Shown in pieces: positions 1 through 13,458 of a DNA stretch of 64,000 bases. The DNA is taken from assembly GCF_009765225.1 (NCBI RefSeq), contig NZ_VMSF01000001.1:2728001-2792000 (forward strand). The letters are read 5' to 3'. The notes below the pieces were generated by a model, which saw only the letters and a program-made list of their open reading frames with translations, did not search any database and was not told where the DNA came from. The stretch comes from Leifsonia sp. AG29 (lineage in GTDB: Bacteria > Actinomycetota > Actinomycetes > Actinomycetales > Microbacteriaceae). The stretch's first letter is position 1. Each line of letters begins with the position of its first letter. A program made the translations under genes and the position numbers.

Positions 1-2800
<2,800 letters not shown>

Positions 2801-2804
<4 letters not shown>

Positions 2805-3286
2805 AGCCCCGCCCGTCTGCTCTCCGCCAGCTCGACGAGCCGGTCCCGCAGCTCCGCGGCCTCCGGCTCCGGGAGACCGGGAACCATGACGCCGGTCGAG
2901 GCCGCGGCGGTCACGAACTTCAGATCGGCGAGACCCAGGAGGCGGCTGACCGGGCCGCGGTTGATGTCGATGAGCTGCATGCGGCCGTAGGGCACCGACA
3001 CGAACCGCTGGAACATGATGCCGCGGCGGAACAGGAGGTCGTCCTCACGGAGGCGGTAGCCGATCGAACGCGCCCGGCGCGGTGCGATGACCAGCGCGAT
3101 CACCGACACGACGACCACCGCGGCGAGGAGGATCCAGCCCCAGGTCCAGCCGGCCACGAGCCAGAGGAACAGCGACGCGGCGGCGAGCACCAGCCCGCTG
3201 ATGATCGTGCTCACGATGACGACCACCACGTACTTCGGCGAGACGCGCCTCCACTCGCCGACGGTCAGGTCAATGCGTTCCGGCAC
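2801..3286 (-). CDS. Bacterial PH-domain membrane protein (YdbS-like), 161 aa
   Basis: Small membrane protein with two hydrophobic helices (about residues 20-42 and 46-66), followed by one bPH2 domain with the typical YRLREDDLLFRRGI and VPYGRMQLIDINRGP stretches. The start is GTG (3284-3286), overlapping the DUF3180 gene by 17 bp, and the stop overlaps the larger PH-domain gene by 4 bp. It is probably a partner of that larger protein in the membrane. Function unknown. Confidence 0.85.
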
Positions 3287-3752
3287 GGACGCTCTCCCGG
3301 TGGTCGTCGTCGCCGTCGTCGGGCGGCAGGGTGCAGAAGAGCTCGGCGACGAGGCCCGCGATGAGCAGCACGATCGCGCCAGCCGTGCTGAGCGCCGTCA
3401 GCAGGATGGCGTTGCCGCCGGGGATGACGTCGCGGGTGAGCAGGTACGCGAGGAGGCCCGCCCCGGCCCCGGTGAGCAGGGCGCCGCTCAGGCTGCACGC
3501 CTTCGCGAGCACCACGATGCGCATCGCCTGGAACGGGTCGATCCGCTTGGTGCTGCGGCCGCGGACGGCGCGGCGGATCGGCACGGCGAAGGCGACGAGA
3601 ATGATCGACACCGCCAGCAGGGTGATCGGCAGCGTGAGCGGTGGGATGAACACGGCCGCGCCGAGGCTGGAGGCGGTGAGCTCGGCGAGGAAGCCGACCA
3701 CGAGCCCGAGGACGACGAGTCCGATGACCGTCGTCGGCCTGGTGCGGTTCAC
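3270..3752 (-). CDS. DUF3180 family membrane protein, 160 aa
   Basis: Four-helix membrane protein matching the actinobacterial DUF3180 family, which is typically found immediately downstream of folK, as here. Helices lie at about residues 8-28, 35-55, 80-105 and 115-135; the tail is acidic (DDGDDD). The GTG start at 3750-3752 overlaps the folK stop codon (GTGA), so translation is likely coupled. No catalytic motif is visible and its function is unknown. A longer upstream reading is possible in this frame, but it would lie wholly inside folK. Confidence 0.85.
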   Translation of the reverse strand: MNRTRPTTVIGLVVLGLVVGFLAELTASSLGAAVFIPPLTLPITLLAVSIILVAFAVPIRRAVRGRSTKRIDPFQAMRIVVLAKACSLSGALLTGAGAGLLAYLLTRDVIPGGNAILLTALSTAGAIVLLIAGLVAELFCTLPPDDGDDDHRESVRAGTH

Positions 3753-4294
3753 GATGTCGCCCTCTCGTCCCACCGGCGGACCGGATCGGTAGCCCGGGCC
3801 GCGAGCTCGGCGACCCGGCCGTACCCGGCGAGGGTCGCCTCCGGGTCGACATCGAGCCACGGGACGAGCACGAAGGCGCGCTCGTGGGCGCGAGGGTGCG
3901 GCAGGGTCACGCGCGGGTCGCTGGACTCACGGCCGTCGTAGTCGACGATGTCGATGTCGATCGTGCGGTCGCCCCAGCGCTCGGCGCGCTCCCGGCCGAG
4001 CCGGTCCTCCACGCGGTTCACGGCCGCGAGCAGCCCGAGCGGGTCGAGCAGCGTGTGGATGCGGGCGACCGCGTTGAGGTACGCAGGCGCCTCGTGGTCG
4101 ATGCCGCCCACGCGCAGGGCGGGTGTCTCGTAGAGCGGCGAGACCGCCTCGACGGAGATGGCCGGCTCGCGCTCGAGCTCGGCGACGGCGGCACGGATCG
4201 TCGCAGCCCGGTCGCCGAGGTTGCTGCCGAAGGCGAGCACGGCCGGAACTCCGACCCGCATGCGGCGCGGACGCGGCACGACACCGCCGCTCAT
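3749..4294 (-). CDS. folK: 2-amino-4-hydroxy-6-hydroxymethyldihydropteridine pyrophosphokinase
   Basis: HPPK transfers pyrophosphate from ATP to 6-hydroxymethyl-dihydropterin, the substrate for FolP. The 181-residue protein shows the family hallmarks: AFGSNLGDR near residues 21-29, SPLYETPAL near 52-60, and the Mg-binding TIDIDIVDYDG and TLPHPRAHERAFVLVPW stretches in the second half. The start ATG overlaps the folB stop (ATGA). A roughly 12-residue N-terminal extension precedes the conserved core, so an internal ATG (residue 12) is an alternative start. Confidence 0.96.
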   Translation of the reverse strand: MSGGVVPRPRRMRVGVPAVLAFGSNLGDRAATIRAAVAELEREPAISVEAVSPLYETPALRVGGIDHEAPAYLNAVARIHTLLDPLGLLAAVNRVEDRLGRERAERWGDRTIDIDIVDYDGRESSDPRVTLPHPRAHERAFVLVPWLDVDPEATLAGYGRVAELAARATDPVRRWDERATS

Positions 4295-4698
4295 GACCGG
4301 CCCCGGACGATCCGGACGGCGACGTCGCCGAACGGGACCGAGATCGGCGCCTGCGGTTTGTGCACGGTCACCTCGACGCTGTGGACGGGAGGGTGTGCGA
4401 GCACGACGCCCGCGACACGCTCGGCGACGGTCTCGATGAGGTCGACCGGGTCGCGCTCGACCGCCGCCACGACCTCTTCGGCAAGCTCGCCGTAGTGGAC
4501 CGTGGCCGCGAGGTCGTCCCCGGAGGCGGCGGGGCGCAGGTCGAGCCGGGCGGTCACGTCGATCACGAACTCCTGGCCGTTCTCGCGCTCGAAGTCGAAG
4601 ACGCCGTGGTTCGCCCGCACCCGCAGGCCCGTCAGGACGACGGCGTCGACGGGGGCTTCGGCCGGCTCGGCGGCGAGGGAGGGCATGGGGTCAGTCAT
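4291..4698 (-). CDS. folB: Dihydroneopterin aldolase
   Basis: FolB converts 7,8-dihydroneopterin to 6-hydroxymethyl-dihydropterin plus glycolaldehyde. The 135-residue protein carries the family pattern VLTGLRVRANHGVFDFER (about residues 20-37), HYGELAEEV, DLIETVAERVA and the C-terminal KPQAPI with the catalytic Lys. The ATG at 4696-4698 overlaps the end of folP by 8 bp; a second in-frame ATG four codons later is an alternative. Gene order folE-folP-folB-folK gives the whole pterin branch in one operon. Confidence 0.96.
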   Translation of the reverse strand: MTDPMPSLAAEPAEAPVDAVVLTGLRVRANHGVFDFERENGQEFVIDVTARLDLRPAASGDDLAATVHYGELAEEVVAAVERDPVDLIETVAERVAGVVLAHPPVHSVEVTVHKPQAPISVPFGDVAVRIVRGRS

Positions 4699-5494
4699 CC
4701 CGACCAGCTTGCCACGCGCGGACGACGTCGATCGCGATGCGCGTCGACGGCACGTCGTGCACGCGCACCGCCCAGGCGCCCGCCTGCGCGGCGAGGGCTG
4801 AGACCACCGCCGTCGGCGCGTCGCGATCCACCGCCGGTGCCCCCTCGGGGAGGAGAGCACCCAGAAACCGCTTGCGCGAGGCGCCGATGAGCACGGGGAA
4901 GCCGAGCCGTTCGATCTCGGGGAGCCCGGCGAGCACCTGCCAGTTGTGACGGGCGTTCTTCGAGAATCCGATGCCGGGATCGAGGATGAGCCGGTCGGGG
5001 TCGATGCCGTGCTGCAGGAGGCGCGTGACCCGCTGCGAGAGCTCGCGCCGCACCTCGGCGACCGTGTGCTCGTAGACCGCCTTCGAGTCGGCCGCGTCGA
5101 GCCTCCCGCGCCAGTGCATGACGACGTACTGGAGGCCCGTCTCGAGGACGGCGTCGGGCATCGTCTCGTCGGCCAGGCCGCCCGAGACGTCGTTGATGAT
5201 GGCGGCCCCGGCCTCGGCGGCGGCACGCGCGGTCGCGGCGTTCATGGTGTCGACGCTCACGGTGATCCCGCGGGAGGCGAGCTCGGCGATGACCGGGACG
5301 ACCCGGGCGCGCTCCTCCTCGGGGGCGACGTACAGGGCGCCCGGCCGCGTCGACTCGCCGCCGACGTCGATGATGTCCGCGCCCTCGGCGACGAGCTGGA
5401 GGCCGTGCTCGACCGCCGCCTCAGGCTCTAGCCAGAGCCCGCCGTCGCTGAACGAGTCCGGTGTCACATTGAGGACACCCATGATGAGCGTCAC
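4691..5494 (-). CDS. folP: Dihydropteroate synthase
   Basis: FolP condenses 6-hydroxymethyl-dihydropterin pyrophosphate with p-aminobenzoate; it is the sulfonamide target. The 267-residue protein has the signature MGVLNVTPDSFSDGG at the N-terminus, GADIIDVGGESTRPGA (about 38-53), INDVSGG, LDPGIGFSKN and a C-terminal VRVHD. The GTG start at 5492-5494 overlaps the folE stop; an ATG four codons inside (MGVLN) could also start it. It is the full family length. Confidence 0.97.
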   Translation of the reverse strand: MTLIMGVLNVTPDSFSDGGLWLEPEAAVEHGLQLVAEGADIIDVGGESTRPGALYVAPEEERARVVPVIAELASRGITVSVDTMNAATARAAAEAGAAIINDVSGGLADETMPDAVLETGLQYVVMHWRGRLDAADSKAVYEHTVAEVRRELSQRVTRLLQHGIDPDRLILDPGIGFSKNARHNWQVLAGLPEIERLGFPVLIGASRKRFLGALLPEGAPAVDRDAPTAVVSALAAQAGAWAVRVHDVPSTRIAIDVVRAWQAGRDD

Positions 5495-6069
5495 GCCACG
5501 CCCCGCCCGATGAGGGTGATGAGCTCGGCACGCGCGGCCGGCTCGGTGTAGGCGCCGCGAGCGGCGACGGTGACGGTGGTGGAGCCGCTCTGCCGCGCGC
5601 CACGCGTGGTGACGCAGGCGTGGGAGGCGTCGAGGACGACCAGCACGCCGCGAGCGGCCGTGGCCGCCACGAGGGTGTCGGCGATCTGCTCGGTCAGGCG
5701 CTCCTGGACCTGCGGCCGGGAGGCGAGCGTCTCGATCATCCGCGGGATGCGGCCCAGGCCGACCACGGTGTCACCGGGCAGGTAGGCGACGTGCGCCGTG
5801 CCGATGAACGGCAGGAGGTGGTGCTCGCACACGGACCGGAACTCGATGTCGCGCAGGAGAACCGTCTCGGCCGTGAGACCGTCCTCGAGCGGCACCGGGT
5901 CGCCGAGGTCGTCAGCCGCGTCGCGGCCGATTCCGGAGAAGAACTCCGCGTAGGCCTCGGCGACGCGCGCGGGCGTCGTCTCCAGCCCCGGACGCGCCGG
6001 ATCCTCGCCGATGGCGGCGAGGATCTCGGCGACGGCCGCGGCGATACGGTCCCGGTCGACGGCGCTCAT
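5491..6069 (-). CDS. folE: GTP cyclohydrolase I
   Basis: FolE converts GTP to 7,8-dihydroneopterin triphosphate, the first step of folate synthesis. The 192-residue product shows the zinc-binding Cys/His in FRSVCEHHLLPF, the GLGRIPRMI stretch and the C-terminal HACVTTRGARQ with the second zinc Cys. The ATG at 6067-6069 was chosen because the conserved family start (AVAEILAAIGEDP) follows directly. It lies 13 bp downstream of ftsH and is coupled by overlap to folP. Confidence 0.97.
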   Translation of the reverse strand: MSAVDRDRIAAAVAEILAAIGEDPARPGLETTPARVAEAYAEFFSGIGRDAADDLGDPVPLEDGLTAETVLLRDIEFRSVCEHHLLPFIGTAHVAYLPGDTVVGLGRIPRMIETLASRPQVQERLTEQIADTLVAATAARGVLVVLDASHACVTTRGARQSGSTTVTVAARGAYTEPAARAELITLIGRGVA

Positions 6070-6082
6070 GGGCGCGGCGGCC

Positions 6083-8086
<2,004 letters not shown>

Positions 8087-8127
8087 GGTGCGACCACAGT
8101 ACCGCCTGGGCGCTGTGGGAGCGCTGC

Positions 8128-8156
8128 GTGTTCGCTCTGGGCGCTCTGGGCGCGAG
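8128..8156. repeat. Short tandem direct repeat upstream of ftsH
   Basis: In the hpt-ftsH gap the unit GCTCTGGGC occurs twice in succession, preceded by a related GCTGTGGGAGC. It lies 45-70 bp upstream of the ftsH start, within the likely promoter or 5' leader. I see no clear terminator for hpt here. It may be a regulator-binding site or chance low-complexity sequence. Confidence 0.4.
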
Positions 8157-8186
8157 GCGGCCCGCTGAGGCGGCCTTCCGAGGCGG

Positions 8187-8738
8187 TCAGCTGTAGACGG
8201 CCGGGGCCAGGATCCCGACCCCGCGGAGGGTCCGGTAGCGCTCCGCGTAGTCGAGGCCGTAGCCGACCACGAACTTGTTCGGGATATCGAAGCCGACGTA
8301 CTTGACGTCGATCTCGACCCGCGCCGCCTCGGGCTTGCGCAGCAGCGTGAAGATCTCGATCGACTCGGGGCCGCGGCTGCGGAGGTTGGAGAGCAGCCAC
8401 GACAGGGTGAGGCCGGAGTCGATGATGTCCTCGACGATGAGGACCGTCTTGCCGCTCAGGTCGGTGTCCAGGTCTTTGAGGATGCGCACCACGCCGCTCG
8501 ACTGGGTGCCGCTGCCGTAGGAGCTGACGGCCATCCAGTCCATCGTCACGGGGAGCTTGAGCTCGCGCGACAGGTCGGCCATCACCATCACGGCGCCCTT
8601 CAGCACACCGATGAGGAGGACGTCCTTCCCGGCGTAGTCGCTCTCGATCTGGCGGGCGAGCTCGGCGATGCGCGAGGCTATCTGCTCCTCGGTGATCAGA
8701 ATCTCGGTGAGGTCGGCCTGAACGTCCGTGAGTTCCAT
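8187..8738 (-). CDS. hpt: Hypoxanthine phosphoribosyltransferase
   Basis: Purine-salvage enzyme joining hypoxanthine or guanine to PRPP. The 183-residue protein has the PRPP-binding signature [14 protein letters not shown] in mid-protein, the flexible-loop SSYGSGT, and the C-terminal [14 protein letters not shown]. It lies 15 bp downstream of tilS on the same strand, an order conserved in many Gram-positives (tilS-hpt-ftsH). Confidence 0.97.
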   Translation of the reverse strand: MELTDVQADLTEILITEEQIASRIAELARQIESDYAGKDVLLIGVLKGAVMVMADLSRELKLPVTMDWMAVSSYGSGTQSSGVVRILKDLDTDLSGKTVLIVEDIIDSGLTLSWLLSNLRSRGPESIEIFTLLRKPEAARVEIDVKYVGFDIPNKFVVGYGLDYAERYRTLRGVGILAPAVYS

Positions 8739-8753
8739 GGGGTGGCGCTGTCC

Positions 8754-9845
8754 TTAGGAGGTGTGGGGATGGGCCGGATCGGGTCGGAATTCGAGCAGCC
8801 CGTTCCGCCTGACCACTCTAACGCCTGGCAGATCGACGGGTCCCTGCCCGTGCCAGTCGGTGATGAGCGCCGCGACGGCGAGCGTGTGCGTGCGCGAGAG
8901 CGAGACCCCGAACTCGGTCGAGACGACCAGGCGGATGATCCGCTGGCGGAGGGCGGGAGGGTCCGCGGCCAGCCCGCGGACGTCGAGCGTCACCGCCCCG
9001 TCCTCGGCCTGGCTGACGAGCTCGAGCGCCCACTCGAGGGCGAGGCCGTCGAGCGCTTCGTCGTCCTCGCGGAGCTGCTCGGCGGTGCGGGCGAGCGCCT
9101 CCGCAACGCCCGGTCCGAGCTCGCGCTCGAGCACGGGCAGCACCTGATGGCGCACGCGCACGCGCGTATAAGAGAGGTCGTCGTTGTGCGGGTCGTCCCA
9201 CGGCTCCAACCCGCTGTCGGCGCAGAACGCGCGGGTGGTGGCCCGGCGGAGGCCGAGGAAGGGGCGGAGCAGGCGGCCCGTGTCGGGAAGCATGCCTTGC
9301 AGGCTCGACGGGCCGGAGCCCCTCGCGAGGCCGAGGAGCACGGTCTCGGCCTGGTCGTCCAGCGTGTGGGCGAGCAGGATGCGGTCGGCTCCCGTCGCTG
9401 CCGACGCGCGGTCGAAGGCGGCGTGGCGGGCGGCACGCGCGGCCGCCTCCGGGCCCCCGCGCGCCTCCACGGAGACGCGTTCGACGATGACCGGCTCGAG
9501 CCCGAGCGACCCGGCCTGGGCGGCGGCGCGCTCGGCCACCTCGGCCGACCCCTCCTGCAGACCGTGGTCGACGATCACCGCGCCGGCGCGGTAGCCCGCA
9601 CGCGGCGCTTCGAACGCCGTCGCGGCTGCGAGAGCGAGCGAGTCGGCGCCTCCGCTCAGCCCGACGAGCACGAGCGCTCCGGGAGCAAGGGGCCCGGGCC
9701 GGGCCGGCCCGTGGTCGTCACGGGGGTCGACGGCCGGCAGCGCGGAGGCCGCGGCGAGCGCCGTGCGGACCGCGCGACGCGCGTCGGCGATGGCCGGAGT
9801 CAGGCGCGGACGGCGCTGAGCTGCCGGGGAACCGTTGGGGGCCAC
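8754..9845 (-). CDS. tilS: tRNA(Ile)-lysidine synthase
   Basis: TilS attaches lysine to C34 of the minor tRNA-Ile so that it reads AUA; the reaction uses ATP. The PP-loop motif SGGADS is near residue 66, followed by VDHGLQ and the LAHTLDDQAETVLLGLARGS signature. At 363 aa it is the short form usual in actinobacteria, without the full C-terminal extension of the E. coli enzyme. The GTG start (9843-9845) has no clear Shine-Dalgarno; the first 40 residues are variable, so the true start could be further inside. Divergent from ppa with a 43-bp gap. Confidence 0.92.
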   Translation of the reverse strand: MAPNGSPAAQRRPRLTPAIADARRAVRTALAAASALPAVDPRDDHGPARPGPLAPGALVLVGLSGGADSLALAAATAFEAPRAGYRAGAVIVDHGLQEGSAEVAERAAAQAGSLGLEPVIVERVSVEARGGPEAAARAARHAAFDRASAATGADRILLAHTLDDQAETVLLGLARGSGPSSLQGMLPDTGRLLRPFLGLRRATTRAFCADSGLEPWDDPHNDDLSYTRVRVRHQVLPVLERELGPGVAEALARTAEQLREDDEALDGLALEWALELVSQAEDGAVTLDVRGLAADPPALRQRIIRLVVSTEFGVSLSRTHTLAVAALITDWHGQGPVDLPGVRVVRRNGLLEFRPDPAHPHTS

Positions 9846-9888
9846 CTAGTAACGTTAGACCGAGTTCACGACCACAAAGGAGCACGGC

Positions 9889-10380
9889 ATGGCCGAATAC
9901 GACGTCGTCATCGAGATCCCCAAGGGGAGCCGCAACAAGTACGAGGTGGACCACGAGACCGGTCGCGTGTACCTCGACCGCGTGCTGTTCACGAGCTTCG
10001 TGTACCCGACCGACTACGGCTTCTTCGAGAACACCCTGGGCGACGACGGCGACCCGCTGGACGCGCTGGTGCTGCTCGAGTACCCGGTCTTCCCGGGCGT
10101 GGGCGTCAAGGTGCGGCCCGTCGGCGTGCTCAACATGAACGACGAGGCCGGCGGCGACGCGAAGATCATCGCGGTGCCCTACAAGGACCCGCGCTGGCAG
10201 CACATCCAGGACGTCGCCGACATCCCCGAGCAGACCCGCAAGGAGATCGAGCACTTCTTCGCCCGCTACAAGGACCTCGAGCCGGGCAAGTTCGTCAACA
10301 TCGAGGGCTGGGGCGACGCCGCCGAGGCGGAGCGCATCGTCGAGGCCGCGATCGCGAAGCTCGCCGCCGAGGGGCACTGA
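9889..10380 (+). CDS. ppa: Inorganic pyrophosphatase
   Basis: Soluble family I pyrophosphatase hydrolysing PPi to phosphate, which pulls biosynthetic reactions forward. The 163-residue protein shows the metal-binding [11 protein letters not shown] signature (about residues 56-66), the FVYPTDYGF stretch and KKD-type lysines near the C-terminal half. A Shine-Dalgarno (AAAGGAG) lies 8 nt before the ATG. Monocistronic, followed by a strong terminator. Confidence 0.98.
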   Translation: MAEYDVVIEIPKGSRNKYEVDHETGRVYLDRVLFTSFVYPTDYGFFENTLGDDGDPLDALVLLEYPVFPGVGVKVRPVGVLNMNDEAGGDAKIIAVPYKDPRWQHIQDVADIPEQTRKEIEHFFARYKDLEPGKFVNIEGWGDAAEAERIVEAAIAKLAAEGH

Positions 10381-10403
10381 CCCGTCCCCCTCCCGGTACA
10401 CGG

Positions 10404-10429
10404 AACGCCCCCGATCGCTCGGGGGCGTT
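10404..10429. terminator. Intrinsic terminator shared by ppa and the NlpC/P60 operon
   Basis: A perfect inverted repeat (AACGCCCCCGA...TCGGGGGCGTT) 24 bp after the ppa stop and 34 bp after the NlpC/P60 gene end on the other strand. A short T-containing tail follows on the plus strand. Position between convergent genes suggests bidirectional use. Confidence 0.85.
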
Positions 10430-10462
10430 CTCGTTTCCGCACCGGTGCTGAGCGGAAGCGGG

Positions 10463-11812
10463 TCAGGCGGAGGGTCGCGCGACCATCCCCCACGGGCTGC
10501 CCCACACGGACTGGATCTTCACGACATCGCCCTCGGTCGGCGCAGCGATCATCATGCCGCCGCCGATGTAGATGCCCACGTGGTAGAAGCTTCCCGGCCC
10601 GCTGCCCCAGAAGATGAGATCACCGGGCTGCTTGCTCCAGTAGGAGACCAGCTGTCCACGGTTCGCCGCCGTGTAGTACTGGCTGTTCACCGAGTGCGAG
10701 CCGATGTAGACGCCGGCGTAGGCGTACGCCTTCATGGTGAGACCGGAGCAGTCGTAGCCGACCGGGCCCTCGCCGCCGAAGATGTACGGCTTGCCGAGCT
10801 GCGCCCGCGCGTACGAGATCGCAGACTGCACGACGTTGCCGTTGGGAGCGGCGGGGGCGCTGCCGCCGCCGCTCGACGAGGAGGAGGACGAGCCTCCGCT
10901 CCCGGCCTGCTGCGCCTGTTGCGCCGCCTGCTGCTGCGCCGCCTGCTGCTGGGCCTGCTGTGCTGCCGCTGCCGCGGCCGCTGCCGCCCGCTGCTGCGCC
11001 TCCTCGGCGGCCTTGCGCGCCGCCTCCTGCTGTGCCCTGATCTGCTCGCCCTGCAGGTACGCGGCCTCCACCTGAACGGAGGTGTTCTTGAGCGACGCGA
11101 GCTGTGCGACGAGCTCGGTCGACTTGGCCTGCTGAGTGGCCAGGGCGGCCTGCGCCTTCGCCTGGGCGTCCTTCGCCGCAGCGAGCGCGGCGGTGGCTTC
11201 GTCCGCGAGCTTGGAGCGTTCCGCCTTGGCGACCTTCGCCTGTTCGCTCAGGGATGCGGCGGTGTTCTTATCGCGGGTGGCCTGATCGTAGACGGCCTTC
11301 GACTGCTCGGTGAGCTTGCTCATCGTTCCGAGCTGGAACAGGAGCTTGTCGGCGTCGGAGCCGGAGCCTCCGCCCTTAAGCATGAGCTCGGTCGTGAGGT
11401 CGTTGCCTCCCCCCGATTTCGCCAGGTGCGACGCGAGCAGGCCGGCGCGCATCTGCGACGTCTTCGCCTTGTCGGAGGCGGCTGCCGCCTGCTTCTGGAG
11501 GTCGTCGGACTTGGCTGTGGCCTGGTCGAGCGCGTCCTTGGCCTGGAAGTAGGCCTCCGCCGCCTTCTCGGCATCGACGCGCGCCTGGTCGACGGAGGTC
11601 TGGAGGCCGCCGATCAGGGCCGTGATGTCGTCGATCATCTTCTGCTGGTTGGCGACGTTGGCCTTCGCCTGCTGCACGTCGTTCCAGGAGGGGTAATCGA
11701 CCGCCTGGGCGGGGGTGACGATGCCGATGGAGGCGGTGACCGCCCCCATCACGCCCGCCCCGATCGCGATGCCGGGGTGGACGCGGGAGGTCTTCTCGTT
11801 CGCGTTAGCCAA
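10463..11812 (-). CDS. Secreted NlpC/P60 (C40) peptidoglycan endopeptidase with coiled coil
   Basis: A 449-residue exported cell-wall hydrolase. An N-terminal signal-like helix (about residues 14-37) is followed by a YPSWNDVQQAKANV segment, a long Ala/Gln/Lys-rich coiled coil (to about 270), a Gln/Ala and Ser/Gly linker (about 270-320) and a C-terminal NlpC/P60 domain. The domain has the catalytic Cys in YDCSGL and the His in FYHVGIYIG. Its start overlaps the end of the M23 gene by 8 bp, so the two are co-translated. The layout resembles RipC-type hydrolases, whose coiled coil is controlled by FtsEX or similar; that control is inferred. Confidence 0.93.
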   Translation of the reverse strand: MANANEKTSRVHPGIAIGAGVMGAVTASIGIVTPAQAVDYPSWNDVQQAKANVANQQKMIDDITALIGGLQTSVDQARVDAEKAAEAYFQAKDALDQATAKSDDLQKQAAAASDKAKTSQMRAGLLASHLAKSGGGNDLTTELMLKGGGSGSDADKLLFQLGTMSKLTEQSKAVYDQATRDKNTAASLSEQAKVAKAERSKLADEATAALAAAKDAQAKAQAALATQQAKSTELVAQLASLKNTSVQVEAAYLQGEQIRAQQEAARKAAEEAQQRAAAAAAAAAQQAQQQAAQQQAAQQAQQAGSGGSSSSSSSGGGSAPAAPNGNVVQSAISYARAQLGKPYIFGGEGPVGYDCSGLTMKAYAYAGVYIGSHSVNSQYYTAANRGQLVSYWSKQPGDLIFWGSGPGSFYHVGIYIGGGMMIAAPTEGDVVKIQSVWGSPWGMVARPSA

Positions 11813-13106
11813 GGGGTGCCTGCCTGTCTCTCATGAACGGGATCCCGTCGATCTTGGTCCCGTTGATGCGCACCTCGAAGTGGAGGTGGCAGCCGGTGGA
11901 CGCGCCGGTCGAGCCGACCCGCGCGATGGGCTGGCCGGCGCCGACGCTCTGGCCGATGCCGACGAGGATGCCGCCGTTGCGGATGTGCGCGTAGCCCGTG
12001 TTCACACCGCCGCCGTTGTCGAGGAGGATGAAGTTGCCGTAGCTCCCGTCGGGGCCGGCGTAGATCACGGTGCCGTCGTGGGCGGCGTAGATCGGGGAGT
12101 TGCAGCCCGCGCCGATGTCGATCCCCATGTGGTAGGTGCTTCCGACGCCGTTGCCGGGCGACGCCCGCGGGCCGAAGCCGTCGGTGATGGGGCCGGCCGC
12201 GGGGACCGCCCAGCCCTGAGGGCCGACGTAGCCGCCGGGGAGGCCGCCCGCGCCCCGAGCGGCCGCTGCTGCTGCGGCTGCGGCTGCTGCCGCGGCGACA
12301 CCCGCCTCGTAGCCGGCGACCGTCTGCGCGGTCTTGTCCTGCAGCGCCTTCAGCTGGGCCTGCATGATGACGATCTGCTTCTGCTGTTCGGCGAGCTTGT
12401 CCTGTGCAGCCTTGGCGGCCTCCACCGCGGCCTGCAGCGCCGCTTGCGCGGCGACGCGGAGCTTCTCCCGCTCCGCCTTCGCCACCTCGGCTTGGTCGGA
12501 GAGGGACTTGGCGGTGTTCTGCGCCGTCTTCGCGTCGGTGTAGACCTTGTCGGACTGCTGGACCAGCTTCGACATGCTGCCCAGATCGGAGAGGAGCTTG
12601 TCGGGGGAGGTCTTGCCTGCGCCGTTGCCCGAGAGGAAGAGGTTGGCGGTCAGGTTGCGCCCGCCCGTGCGATAGAGCTGCGCGGCCAGCTTGCCGGCCT
12701 GCGCGCTCGCGGTGTCGGCCTTCAGCTTGCTCTCTGCGGCGCGCTTCTCGAGGTCGAGCGCGCGCATGGAGGCGTCGTCGAACTTCGCCTCGGCGGCCTG
12801 GAGCTCCGCTCCCCGCTGCTCGGCCGCAGCCTGCGTGGACGCCACCTCTCCGTTCAGCTGCGTGATCAGGCCGTTGATGCGATCCACGGTGGCTGACGCG
12901 GCAGCCTCGTTCGACTTGGCGTTCTGGACGTCCTGCCAGCTCGGGTAGGCGTCCGCGTAAGCGGGCGCGGCGACCGACCCGGCGGCGACGATGGCGGCGA
13001 GAGCAAGGGAGGCGATGCCTCCGCGGAGCCCGGCCTGGAGAGTCCGACGGGTCGCCGGGAGACCGTCGCCGCTCGACGGTGTCCTGGTGCTCGTGTGCCG
13101 TCTCAT
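11805..13106 (-). CDS. Secreted M23 (LytM) metallopeptidase with coiled coil
   Basis: A 433-residue exported protein: signal helix (about 24-50, ending APAYA), YPSWQDVQNAKSN segment, long coiled coil (about 55-270), Ala-rich and Gly-rich linker, then an M23 domain. The zinc motifs are visible as HMGIDIG (His and Asp) and HLHFEV. It is paralogous in its N-terminal two thirds to the NlpC/P60 protein encoded downstream. The ATG is preceded by GAGGAAGC. The coiled coil plus LytM layout is EnvC-like, although the intact zinc ligands suggest a real endopeptidase rather than only an activator. Confidence 0.93.
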   Translation of the reverse strand: MRRHTSTRTPSSGDGLPATRRTLQAGLRGGIASLALAAIVAAGSVAAPAYADAYPSWQDVQNAKSNEAAASATVDRINGLITQLNGEVASTQAAAEQRGAELQAAEAKFDDASMRALDLEKRAAESKLKADTASAQAGKLAAQLYRTGGRNLTANLFLSGNGAGKTSPDKLLSDLGSMSKLVQQSDKVYTDAKTAQNTAKSLSDQAEVAKAEREKLRVAAQAALQAAVEAAKAAQDKLAEQQKQIVIMQAQLKALQDKTAQTVAGYEAGVAAAAAAAAAAAAARGAGGLPGGYVGPQGWAVPAAGPITDGFGPRASPGNGVGSTYHMGIDIGAGCNSPIYAAHDGTVIYAGPDGSYGNFILLDNGGGVNTGYAHIRNGGILVGIGQSVGAGQPIARVGSTGASTGCHLHFEVRINGTKIDGIPFMRDRQAPLG

Positions 13107-13139
13107 CGCTTCCTCGACCCGCTCACTTCTGCATCGTCA

Positions 13140-13154
13140 GTCACACAAGTCACA
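13140..13154. promoter_or_regulatory. GTCACA direct repeat upstream of the hydrolase operon (possible MtrA box)
   Basis: Two GTCACA hexamers spaced by CAA (9-bp period) lie 34 bp upstream of the M23 start. Direct repeats of GTCACA-like units are the reported recognition site of MtrA, which controls cell-wall hydrolase genes in Mycobacterium and Corynebacterium. A second element, GTTGC-N7-GCAAC, lies at 13173-13189. The MtrA assignment is inference. Confidence 0.5.
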
Positions 13155-13189
13155 CGGGTCCCGTAGTCAACAGTTGCCACTGTAGCAAC

Positions 13190-13458
13190 AGCGACCCCGT
13201 CTGCCCAGGTCGGCGGGGAGGGATCGAACGGAGGGAACGGCGCGCGGCTCGCGCGGGCGGCCGGGGGTGACCGCCTGCCCGGAGACTACGATCGCCTCCC
13301 CCGCATGCGGCGGATTTCCGGTGGCCCGTCGCCCGATTGGAGGCGTCCCCTGACCCCGGGCGCGCCCGGGCTGCGCCTCGGATTGGCATTCTTCGCGGGA
13401 TATCCGTATGCTTGACCGTCGGTGGTCATCGGAAAGCGAAAGCGATTCGGGACGATCC
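13190..13458. other. Non-coding region upstream of the tRNA cluster
   Basis: About 270 bp without a convincing gene. It holds the upstream part of the minus-strand hydrolase promoter region and, near its right end, the tRNA-Glu promoter. GC-rich short reading frames here have no start signal or recognisable product. Confidence 0.6.
13383..13412 (+). promoter_or_regulatory. Promoter of tRNA-Glu
   Basis: TTGGCA (13383-13388) and TATGCT (13407-13412) are separated by 18 bp and end 46 bp before the tRNA-Glu 5' end, a good sigma-70-type match in otherwise GC-rich DNA. Confidence 0.6.

Noticed and set aside
10910-11000. Tandem CTGCTGCGCC-type repeats
   Set aside because: They encode the Gln/Ala linker of the NlpC/P60 protein; ordinary low-complexity coding sequence.
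12230-12300. GCTGCTGCGGCTGCG run
   Set aside because: It encodes the Ala-rich linker of the M23 protein rather than a separate repeat element.
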